Source: an uncultured Oscillospiraceae bacterium (lineage in GTDB: Bacteria > Bacillota > Clostridia > Oscillospirales > Ruminococcaceae). Taken from it: a DNA stretch of 64,000 nucleotides. The position numbers and the translations under genes are program-made. Below are positions 55,457 to 64,000 of this stretch, in pieces; the first letter of the stretch is position 1; every line of letters starts with the position of its first letter. Location: positions 1-64,000 of the forward strand of contig CATJCP010000398.1 of the NCBI GenBank assembly GCA_949737515.1, written 5' to 3'. Below the pieces are notes generated by a model. It was not told the origin of the DNA. It did not search any database and was given only the letters and a program-made list of their open reading frames with translations.

Positions 55457-55489
55457 CCCTCTGCCGGAAGAAGGAAAGGGCGGATTACG

Positions 55490-56782
55490 ATGTTTTCTGT
55501 CTTTGAGAGCCCGGAATACCGTCGCTCCCGCAGCGCTTACCGCTGGTTCTGTATGCTGGAGTACTTCATCTCCCTGTTGGTAACGGACGTTTACCTGTTC
55601 AAGCTTCTCTCCTATGCCGGGCTGGGCGATGGAAGCATTGGACTGATCGCTTCCCTGGGAACGTTTTCAAGCTTTTTCCAGCTCACCTCCATTTGGCTTG
55701 TGCGCAGGATCAAGAACGTAAAAAAATGGACCGTCTTTTTTTGCATCTCAAGCCAGCTGACACTGATCGCCCTTTATTTCCTGCCCTTTCTGCCGTTCAG
55801 CCCAGCGATTAAAACCGCATTGGCTTTCACAGGGGTTCTGTTGGCTTACTTTTTCTCCGGCTCTATCTCCTCCATCCTCTTCCAATGGGCTAACAGCTAT
55901 GTCGATCCCCATCATCGGGCAGTGTATTCAGCGGAAAAGGAGATGCTCTCCCTGCTGGGCGGCATGATATTCACCTTTATCCTCGGCATTACCATGGACC
56001 GCTTTGAACTGGCTGGACGCCTGACCAACTCTTTCATCCTAACCATCGCTTTAGGTCTGATGATTTCCGCCCTGAGCTTTACCGCGCTGATGCGTATCGA
56101 CGGCGGATGGCAGCCTAAGGCCAATTCTTCTAAAAATTCCACCCTGGGTCCGCTTCTCAAAGCGCTGTTCCACAACCGCTCTTACCTCCATGTCGTTGTG
56201 CTTCATATCCTCTGGACCTGTGCCCAGTGCCTCACCGTCGGGTTTCTGGGGAGCTACAAAAGCAAGGAGCTTATGTACAGCGTCGGCGCCGTACAGGTCT
56301 TCAACATTTTTGGCAGCGGCTTCCGGTTTGTCCTTTCCAAGCCGCTGGGGAAATTTGCTGACCACACCTCATACTCCAGGTGCATTGAAACCGGCCTGTA
56401 CATCGCCGCAGCAGCGTTTTTCCCCGCCATTTTGGCCTCCCCCTCCAGCCGGTGGCTTATCGTCGTCTTTACCCTGCTCTTTGCAGTCAGTCAGGCGGCG
56501 CTGTGTCAGAATCTCTTTAATGTCCTCTATGATTTTGTCCCTCCAGAGCACTTTGTTCAGGCCTCCGCCATACGCAACTGCATCGGCGGCGTCTTTGGCT
56601 TCCTCGCATCCCTGGCTGGGAGCTGGCTTCTGACCTATGTACAAGGGCAGGGAAACAGACTGTTCGGCCTTCCCCTTTATGGACAACAGCTTCTGGCCGC
56701 CCTTTCCTTCCTTTTAACGTTGGGATGTGGAGTATATGTAAGGCGCTTCCTAGTAAAACGCGTTAAGGCGGCGGCCGTGTAA
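55490..56782 (+). CDS. MFS transporter
   Basis: About 12 TM; LFKLLSYAGLGDGSIGLIASLGTFSSFFQLTSIWLVRRIK. Confidence 0.85.
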   Translation: MFSVFESPEYRRSRSAYRWFCMLEYFISLLVTDVYLFKLLSYAGLGDGSIGLIASLGTFSSFFQLTSIWLVRRIKNVKKWTVFFCISSQLTLIALYFLPFLPFSPAIKTALAFTGVLLAYFFSGSISSILFQWANSYVDPHHRAVYSAEKEMLSLLGGMIFTFILGITMDRFELAGRLTNSFILTIALGLMISALSFTALMRIDGGWQPKANSSKNSTLGPLLKALFHNRSYLHVVVLHILWTCAQCLTVGFLGSYKSKELMYSVGAVQVFNIFGSGFRFVLSKPLGKFADHTSYSRCIETGLYIAAAAFFPAILASPSSRWLIVVFTLLFAVSQAALCQNLFNVLYDFVPPEHFVQASAIRNCIGGVFGFLASLAGSWLLTYVQGQGNRLFGLPLYGQQLLAALSFLLTLGCGVYVRRFLVKRVKAAAV

Positions 56783-56802
56783 CAATGCAATCAGTTCAGA
56801 CA

Positions 56803-56846
56803 AAAATCGCTGGACCGTTCCCCTTTTGAGGCAGTCCAGCGATTTT
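56803..56846. terminator. Bidirectional terminator
   Basis: AAAATCGCTGGAC / GTCCAGCGATTTT. Confidence 0.85.
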
Positions 56847-56887
56847 CTGATACTAAGGGGGGCAGCGTACATTTGAGGATTCCGACG

Positions 56888-58675
56888 TTAAACCGAATAC
56901 CACTTTGCCTGGGAATTCCAGAGCCTGGTATACACTGGATTGACATTGATCAGCTGGTCGTGGGAGCCGCACCCTACAATCTTTCCATGGTCCATCACAA
57001 TGATTTTATCGGAAAATTTTGTGGTGCTCAGCCGGTGGGTGACAAACACCTTGATGCTCTGGGAATCCAGCTCCATCATGCTGCGGATGATCTGCTCCTC
57101 CACTAAGGGATCCAAGGCAGCGGTGGGTTCGTCAAAGGCGATCACCTCATGGTCCTTGTACAGCCCCCGGGCAATGGCCAGCTTCTGCCAGTTCCCCCCG
57201 GAAAGCTCCCCGCCGCCAAATTCCCGGCCCAGGCTGGATTCCAGGGTGTTGTCCCCAAACCGGAAGGAGACAGCCTCCAGCAGCCTCTGGACCTTCCCGG
57301 AGTCCGCCGGACCGCTGGCGTCGCTGATTGCCACATTTTCCTGAATGGTAAGGGCGTAGCGGCAGAAATCCTGGAACACAGCGGAGTTATTTTGGTAGAT
57401 ATCCCATTCCCGCACCTGGTTGATCACGTCGTTCCCATAGGAGATTTCGCCGGAATCCGGCTGATACAGACCCATCAGCAGCTTGACCATGGTCGTCTTG
57501 CCAGAGCCGTTTTCCCCCACCACCGCGACGCTCTCCCCCGGCTGGATATCAAAGGTAATGCCCTGGACCGCCTCTCTTTGGGGAATATAGGAAAAGCGGA
57601 CATCCTTGAAATGGATCCCCTCTTTTGCGGAAATCTTCTTTTCTGTGCCCTTCCGCTCCTCGTAGTCCAGCACCTTATAATAATACTTGCCCTTCAGGCT
57701 GCACTGGAAGCTGAACATGGCCAGACCGCAGATTCTTCCAAAATTAGATCTCAGGGTGGTCACAGCGCCGATAGAGGCCCCCAACACGCCGATGGAGATA
57801 TCCCCCCGCAGGGCCAACGCCACCGCCACGCCATAGGTGAGGGCTGTGGTCAAAATATTGACCATCTGGTTCAGCATATCCAAAAGGGCGTTCTTTTTTT
57901 GTAGCTTCCAATTTTCCTCATTATAGCTTTCCAGCTCCTGGTTCCAAAGGCGGAGAAAAAAGTTTTGATTCTGGTGGACCCGAACCTCCTTGATATTTTC
58001 CAGAGAGGTGAGGATCCCCTCGTAATATTTTTTCCGCCGCTGGATGGGCTGGGTTCTGTCCTCCGCCAGATACTGACGCTTGGACTTTAAAAACCTGGCA
58101 AAAATATCCGGCGCCAGGGCCAGGAAGGACAGAAAAATGAGTGCCGGGTGGAAGGTAAACAGCACCGAGGAAACCGTGACAAATTGAAACAAATACAGCA
58201 AAATCTCCGAGGAGAACATCATGGTCATAAACCGCAGCTCCCGGGAGGCGCTGGAAGCCAGTTCAATATCCTTGTACAGCTCGCTGCGTTCATAGCTTTT
58301 CAGCGGGATCTTCGCTGTTTTGCGGTTCATATCGTTTTGGAGCACCGTCTCAAATTCACTGCCGAAATAATTGACATGGGAGCGGAAAAGCGGATATACC
58401 ACAACATACAGCAGCTGCACGAGGATGGAAATGAAAAACACCCGGTAGATTTCCCCGCTGATTCCCGCCGTCACCATGATCTGGTCTGAGCAGTCAAAGA
58501 TCATCCGCTCCAGATACACCTTGACGGGGCTGACCAGCGCGGGAAGCAGGGAGAGGAGAACCATGAGGAAGTACTGCTTTGGCTTCTTGACAACAAATGC
58601 CTTATAGGTGGTGAGGAATATGTTCCAGGTGCTTCTGGAACCGGTTTCCCTCCCTTTTTTCACCTTTGTGCTCAT
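56888..58675 (-). CDS. ABC transporter ATP-binding/permease protein (exporter half)
   Basis: VVGENGSGKTTMVKLLMG, ELSGGNWQKLAIARGL, VIAFDEPTAALDP. Confidence 0.93.
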   Translation of the reverse strand: MSTKVKKGRETGSRSTWNIFLTTYKAFVVKKPKQYFLMVLLSLLPALVSPVKVYLERMIFDCSDQIMVTAGISGEIYRVFFISILVQLLYVVVYPLFRSHVNYFGSEFETVLQNDMNRKTAKIPLKSYERSELYKDIELASSASRELRFMTMMFSSEILLYLFQFVTVSSVLFTFHPALIFLSFLALAPDIFARFLKSKRQYLAEDRTQPIQRRKKYYEGILTSLENIKEVRVHQNQNFFLRLWNQELESYNEENWKLQKKNALLDMLNQMVNILTTALTYGVAVALALRGDISIGVLGASIGAVTTLRSNFGRICGLAMFSFQCSLKGKYYYKVLDYEERKGTEKKISAKEGIHFKDVRFSYIPQREAVQGITFDIQPGESVAVVGENGSGKTTMVKLLMGLYQPDSGEISYGNDVINQVREWDIYQNNSAVFQDFCRYALTIQENVAISDASGPADSGKVQRLLEAVSFRFGDNTLESSLGREFGGGELSGGNWQKLAIARGLYKDHEVIAFDEPTAALDPLVEEQIIRSMMELDSQSIKVFVTHRLSTTKFSDKIIVMDHGKIVGCGSHDQLINVNPVYTRLWNSQAKWYSV

Positions 58676-60441
58676 ACCGTAGCCTCCTCTTCCACATACC
58701 ACTTCCGCTGGCTGTCATACATCTTTTCATACAGCCCATGCTGTTCCATCAGCTCGCTGTGGGGGCCGCGCTCCGCAATCCTTCCCCCGGCCAGCACCAA
58801 AATCTCGTCTGCCATCCTGGTGGAGGCCAATCGATGGGTGATAAACAGGGTTGTCCTGCCCTGGGCAATCTGCCCAAACTGTTCGTAAATGGCATTTTCC
58901 GCAATGGGGTCCAAGGCCGAGGTGGGTTCGTCCAGCAGGATAACCGCAGCATCCTGATACAGGGCCCGGGCAAAGGCCACGCGCTGCCACTCGCCGCCGG
59001 ACAGATTGACGCCTCCTTCATAGATTTCCCCCAGCCGCGTTTGGACGCCGTCGGGCAGGTTTTCGATCTTCTCCAGAAGATTGGCCTCCTCCAGCGCCTT
59101 TTTCATCCTGTCCTCAGACGCGTCTTCGCCAAAGGTGATATTGTCCCGGATGGAAAGATAGTACCTGGAAAAGTCCTGGAACACGGCGGCATAAACGCGA
59201 TACAGCTCCTGTTGACAATACTGCCTGATGCTTCTGCCGTTGAGCAGGATTTCCCCTTCGTTCACCTCATACAGCCGAAGCATCAGCTTGATGATAGTGC
59301 TCTTCCCCGCGCCGTTTTCCCCCACCAGGGCATAATGCCTTCCTTTTTCCAGCCGAAAGCTGACGCGGTCCAAGACCTTGGGGCCGTTGGGATACTGGAA
59401 GGACACATCGCGGAATTCCAGGCTTTCAAACTCTTCTCGGGAAAGTGCGGCGCTTTCCTCTTTTGGAAGATCCTGGTCCGGCAAATCCAAAAAGGTATAG
59501 TACTCCTTCCAATACCGTTTCTGCCGCATCAAATCGTTAAAAATAGTGCGAATCTTATTCTGGGTGGTTAGGTTCAGGTTCACCGCTGCATGGGAGGCGG
59601 CGATAAAGAGCCCTGGAGTAAGGCTTCCCCGCAAAATATAGGAGAGCATCGTAAGCATCATCAGGATGGTGCAGATATACCCCGCTGTATCAATCATGCT
59701 GAAAGTCAGTCCAAATTTATAGTCATACTGCCGCATGGCGTTTCTCTGAGCCATCAAAAAGCCGGAGCGCTTTTGGTTGATAAAATCCGTAAAGCCAAAC
59801 AGCTTTTTCTCGTGGGCAAAGGGCTTGGTGTTTTCAATAGAGTCGAGATAGACCACCCGCCGCTCTGTCTCGCTGAACTGGCGGTTCAGGTTGTGGAAAC
59901 TCTTGGCCGAGCGGTCTGCAAAAAAGAGGAGGGCCACAAACAGCGCCAAAAAAATCCCGGCGCATACCAGCGAAACGGAGCAGATAATGGCAAAGAATCC
60001 CGCGACGCCAATCAACGCTGCTACCAGCTCGCAGATATCCCGGCTGAAATCCCGAAGCGTTCCGTCCATGTTCTTGTTGACGCGGGAATACAGATCCATA
60101 ATCTCCTTATTTTCGGCGTACTGGTAGGAAATGGTCTGCATTTTGCCGATCACCTTCCGGCGGAACCAAAAATCGGAGTTCATCCGGATCCGTTCATACA
60201 GCAGCCCTGCTGCCGCAGGCAATATGTAGATACAGATATACGCCCCTATCAGCTGCACAAAAGGAAGTATGACCGCGCTGGCAGGAGAACCGCCGTTTAA
60301 AGTTTCTCCGATCAGGTTGATCACCTGTTCCTCAAAGCGCACGGTAAGCGGCGTCATAATACCAGTGAGAACCGCCGCCGCCATGACCAAAAGGAAGTCC
60401 TTCCGGTTATTCTCCCATATAGCCCCTAACGTTTTTTTCAT
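58672..60441 (-). CDS. ABC transporter ATP-binding/permease protein (partner half)
   Basis: LVGENGAGKSTIIKLMLR, NLSGGEWQRVAFARAL, VILLDEPTSALDP; ATGA overlap with the next gene. Confidence 0.93.
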   Translation of the reverse strand: MKKTLGAIWENNRKDFLLVMAAAVLTGIMTPLTVRFEEQVINLIGETLNGGSPASAVILPFVQLIGAYICIYILPAAAGLLYERIRMNSDFWFRRKVIGKMQTISYQYAENKEIMDLYSRVNKNMDGTLRDFSRDICELVAALIGVAGFFAIICSVSLVCAGIFLALFVALLFFADRSAKSFHNLNRQFSETERRVVYLDSIENTKPFAHEKKLFGFTDFINQKRSGFLMAQRNAMRQYDYKFGLTFSMIDTAGYICTILMMLTMLSYILRGSLTPGLFIAASHAAVNLNLTTQNKIRTIFNDLMRQKRYWKEYYTFLDLPDQDLPKEESAALSREEFESLEFRDVSFQYPNGPKVLDRVSFRLEKGRHYALVGENGAGKSTIIKLMLRLYEVNEGEILLNGRSIRQYCQQELYRVYAAVFQDFSRYYLSIRDNITFGEDASEDRMKKALEEANLLEKIENLPDGVQTRLGEIYEGGVNLSGGEWQRVAFARALYQDAAVILLDEPTSALDPIAENAIYEQFGQIAQGRTTLFITHRLASTRMADEILVLAGGRIAERGPHSELMEQHGLYEKMYDSQRKWYVEEEATV

Positions 60442-60949
60442 AAATCCACCAAACCTCCCTGCTGCACATCCATCACAAATTCTTTCAACAAAGAACCGTT
60501 ACAAAAGAACATATTACCCAGTATACATTATACCTCCCCCCAAGTTTTTTTGTCAACGTTTTGAAATGATGGTTTTGCAATTGAAACATCTGCCCTCAAA
60601 CATTGTAAAAAATCTTGTTAACCGTCTTATCGCCTAACAGATGCCAGTGAGAACTTAATAAATGAAAGTCTGGAAGAGGGCATTGCTCCAGAATCTTTTG
60701 AAAATCCCCAGCCAGTTCAAAAGTTTTTCGCAAAGATCCCGTCAAAACCGCCATTGACGGATATTTTGCTTTCAAAGGTAAACCTATATATGGCAAACCA
60801 CAAAATAAAAAATTTTCATCCACCCACTCTCCCCGTATTTTGCCCTTGCAAATAGCCTTGAAAGCCCAAAATCCGTCAATTTATGCAAAAAGTACAATAC
60901 CGAAACCATCTTTTCTCATTTTGTACACAACTTTTTTACAGGTATCCCC

Positions 60950-60978
60950 TTGATTCTATTGCGAAATATATGTATAAT
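60950..60978 (+). promoter_or_regulatory. Sigma-A-like promoter of the EF-G-like gene
   Basis: TTGATT-N17-TATAAT, about 185 nt upstream of the start codon. Confidence 0.75.
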
Positions 60979-61051
60979 TACACTATATTGAAAAAGTGCC
61001 GCAGGTTGTTTTATGTCAAAACTGCCAAACCAGTGGAGAACACCGAAAAAA

Positions 61052-61143
61052 CTCTGTATACGGAGCGATAGGCACGCCGGCGGGCAACCGCCGGAAATTT
61101 CATGAAATGAAGCAGAGCGGCAGGCGCAGCTGGGGCCTATCGC
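61052..61143 (+). ncRNA. Candidate structured 5' leader of the EF-G-like gene
   Basis: GCGATAGGC (61065-61073)/GCCTATCGC (61135-61143) closing helix; CCGGCGG-GCAA-CCGCCGG GNRA hairpin (61077-61094); CTCTG-TATA-CGGAG hairpin. Confidence 0.55.
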
Positions 61144-61163
61144 CAGTAAGGAGAGAGAAAACC

Positions 61164-63233
61164 ATGAGACAATATCTAGCGGGTAAAATCAGAAACGTTG
61201 CAGTTGCGGGCCATAACGGAGCGGGAAAGACCTCGTTGTGTGAGGCCCTGCTGTTCAAGGCCAACGCCATTGACCGCTTGGGAAAGGTCAGCGACGGCAA
61301 TACCGTCAGCGACTTTGACCCAGAAGAGATCAAGCGTAAGGTCTCCGTATCCTCTGCTGTGATCCCCTTTAACTGGGGAAGTGCAAAGATCAATCTGTTG
61401 GATACCCCCGGAATGTTTGACTTTGAGGGCGGCCTGTACGAAGGCGTTATGGCGGCAGAAAGCGTTTTGATCACTGTATCCGGCCGCTCCGGCGTATCTG
61501 TCGGCGCGGAAAAGGCCTACAAAATGGCTGTAAAAAATGGAAAGTCCTGTATTTTCTTCGTATCCAAGCTGGACACCGAACATGCTGACTTCTATAAGGT
61601 TCTGGAAGGACTGAAGGCCAGCTTCGGCCCCAGTGTCTGCCCGGTAGTGGTCCCCTTTATGAATGACGGCAAGGTGGAGTGCTACATCAACCTGATTGAT
61701 ATGAAGGCCTATACATACGACGCCCAGGGCAACGCCGCCGAAGTGGCCATGCCCGACGCAGGCCATCGGATCGACGGCCTGGTTGAGGCCATCGGGGAAG
61801 CGGTGGCAGAAACAGACGAGGCGCTGTTTGACAAATTCTTTTCCGGCGAAAAGTTTACCAGGGACGAGATCATCAAGGGCATCCACGACGGCGTAAAATC
61901 CGGTTCCATCTCCCCGGTGTTCTGCGGCTCCACCGCCACCCTGGAGGGTGTGGATATGCTGCTGGACGCCATGGTCGACCTGCTCCCCTCCGCATGGGAG
62001 AGCATCTCCATGACCGCCACCGATGCCCAGGGCGAGACGGTAGAGGTGAAGTGTGACGACGAGCCCCCCATGTCCGCCGTTGTGTTCAAGACCATCGCCG
62101 ACCCCTTTATTGGAAAACTCTCCTTTGTCAAGGTGATCACCGGCCAGCTTTCAGGGGACATTACCCCTGTCAACGCCCGCACCGGTCAGCCGGATAAATT
62201 CGGCAAAGTCATCTTTGTCACCGGCAAAAAGCAGGGGGATACCTCCTACATTACCGCAGGGGATATCGGCGCTGTCACCAAACTGTCGGAGACCCGCACC
62301 GGGGATACCCTGTGCGATCCCAAGCGGATCCTCTCCTATCAGCTCCCCTCCTTCCCCAATCCCACCTACTCCATGGCCATTAAGCCCAAGGCCAAGGGCG
62401 ACGAAGGTAAAATCGCCAGCTCGATCCAGCGGCTGATGGAGGAAGACCCCACCCTCCGCTATGAGCAGAACCCTGAAACCAAGCAGCAGCTGATCGCTGG
62501 CCTTGGCGAGCAGCACCTGGATGTTGTACTCTCCAAGATGAAACAGAAATTCGGCGTCGACGTCACCCTGGAGGCCCCCAAGGTTGCTTACCGGGAGACC
62601 ATCCGTAAAAAGGTACAGGTTGTCGGCAAACATAAGAAACAGACCGGCGGCCACGGACAGTTTGGCCACGTTGTCATGGAGTTTGAGCCATGGGACGGCA
62701 TTGAGCTGAAGTTCGAGGAAAAGGTTGTCGGCGGTTCGGTTCCCAAGGGATATTTCCCGGCAGTGGAGAAGGGCCTGCAGGACTGCATCCAAAAGGGAGT
62801 CCTGGCCGGATACCCTCTGGTTGGCCTGAAGGCCACCCTGCTGGACGGCTCCTATCACCCTGTGGATTCCTCCGAAATGGCCTTTAAGCTGGCGGCAGGC
62901 TTGGCCTACCGGGATGGTATTCCCCAGGCGTCCCCTGTGATCCTGGAGCCCATCGGCAATTTGAAGGTACTGGTCCCGGACAGCAACACCGGGGATATTA
63001 TGGGAGACGTCAACAAGCGTCGCGGCCGTGTTCTTGGCATGAACCCCGATGAGGATGGCCTGCAGCTGATTGAAGCCGAGGTACCCATGAGCGAAATGCA
63101 GGACTTCACCACCGCGCTGCGCTCTATAACCCAGGGGAGGGGTTCCTATGAGTTGAACTTTGACCACTATGAGCAGCTTCCTCCCGCTCTCCAGGCCGAC
63201 GTCATTGAAGCCGCCAAGAGCGAAGGAGAATAA
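61164..63233 (+). CDS. Elongation factor G-like translational GTPase (EF-G paralog class)
   Basis: NVAVAGHNGAGKTSLCEALLF; INLLDTPGMFDFEGG; SKLDTEHADF; EF-G domain III-V motifs; AAGGAG SD before ATG 61164. Confidence 0.92.
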   Translation: MRQYLAGKIRNVAVAGHNGAGKTSLCEALLFKANAIDRLGKVSDGNTVSDFDPEEIKRKVSVSSAVIPFNWGSAKINLLDTPGMFDFEGGLYEGVMAAESVLITVSGRSGVSVGAEKAYKMAVKNGKSCIFFVSKLDTEHADFYKVLEGLKASFGPSVCPVVVPFMNDGKVECYINLIDMKAYTYDAQGNAAEVAMPDAGHRIDGLVEAIGEAVAETDEALFDKFFSGEKFTRDEIIKGIHDGVKSGSISPVFCGSTATLEGVDMLLDAMVDLLPSAWESISMTATDAQGETVEVKCDDEPPMSAVVFKTIADPFIGKLSFVKVITGQLSGDITPVNARTGQPDKFGKVIFVTGKKQGDTSYITAGDIGAVTKLSETRTGDTLCDPKRILSYQLPSFPNPTYSMAIKPKAKGDEGKIASSIQRLMEEDPTLRYEQNPETKQQLIAGLGEQHLDVVLSKMKQKFGVDVTLEAPKVAYRETIRKKVQVVGKHKKQTGGHGQFGHVVMEFEPWDGIELKFEEKVVGGSVPKGYFPAVEKGLQDCIQKGVLAGYPLVGLKATLLDGSYHPVDSSEMAFKLAAGLAYRDGIPQASPVILEPIGNLKVLVPDSNTGDIMGDVNKRRGRVLGMNPDEDGLQLIEAEVPMSEMQDFTTALRSITQGRGSYELNFDHYEQLPPALQADVIEAAKSEGE

Positions 63234-63279
63234 CATCAAAGAGAATAGGAAATCCAATCAGAGATTGAAATAAAAAGTG

Positions 63280-63316
63280 CAGGGCCAAAGGATTTTCTCC
63301 TTTGGCCCTGTCTTTT
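63280..63316. terminator. Terminator between convergent EF-G-like and recG genes
   Basis: CAGGGCCAAAGGA / TCCTTTGGCCCTG then TCTTTT. Confidence 0.88.
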
Positions 63317-63349
63317 GGTTTGTCAATGGCAAACAGCTGCGGTCCCTGT

Positions 63350-64000
<651 letters not shown>

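Noticed and set aside
56888-60441. Degenerate-site heterodimeric ABC exporter
   Set aside because: Walker A, signature LSGG, Walker B and H-loop look intact in both halves, so there is no sequence support for an inactive site.
60596-60823. 75-aa minus-strand ORF (MDENFLFCGLPYIG...) in the AT-rich gap before the EF-G-like gene
   Set aside because: A GGAGAG-like SD is present, but there is no recognisable family and it is short; could be a real small protein or a gene remnant, not supportable as a call.
60950-61163. Known c-di-GMP, TPP, ZTP, THF, guanidine or fluoride riboswitch upstream of the EF-G-like gene
   Set aside because: Core consensus sequences of these classes, as I know them, are not present; kept only as an uncharacterised structured leader.

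Overview
The window looks like a Clostridia/Oscillospiraceae-type Firmicutes chromosome; this is inferred from gene content and style, with no database search. Two housekeeping flanks (about 1-8.6 kb: CysK C-terminus, HD hydrolase, MnmA, YolD/Y-family polymerase, GNAT, SfsA, YbaK, SpoVB-like flippase; about 56.9-64 kb: ABC exporter pair, EF-G-like factor, RecG C-terminus) enclose a carbohydrate-catabolism island of about 48 kb. The island has two LplB/YtcP-type ABC importers with lipoprotein binding proteins, AraC, LacI and YesMN-type regulators, and eight Gfo/Idh/MocA-fold oxidoreductases (one GH109-like). It also has three TIM-barrel sugar isomerase/epimerase proteins, GH3, GH39 and GH4 enzymes, UxuA, NagA, NagB, a LarA-like protein, a uridine-kinase-like protein, a DapA-like lyase, a ceramidase-like protein, an esterase and MFS/EamA transporters. 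Main points for a second look: (i) two structured RNA candidates with well-matched promoters, one before a hemerythrin-response regulator gene and one before the EF-G-like gene; (ii) an EF-G-like GTPase with DTPGM instead of DTPGH; (iii) a lacI-gfo-TIM-TIM-TIM-gfo operon resembling oxidation/beta-elimination glycoside pathways, whose regulator appears to start at ATT just after a perfect palindromic operator; (iv) a tandem Gfo/Idh duplication with a fossil C-terminus of a third copy; (v) a 21-bp-repeat coiled-coil gene; (vi) hairpins and a terminator placed after the binding-protein genes. No rRNA, tRNA, CRISPR array or intact transposase was recognised.
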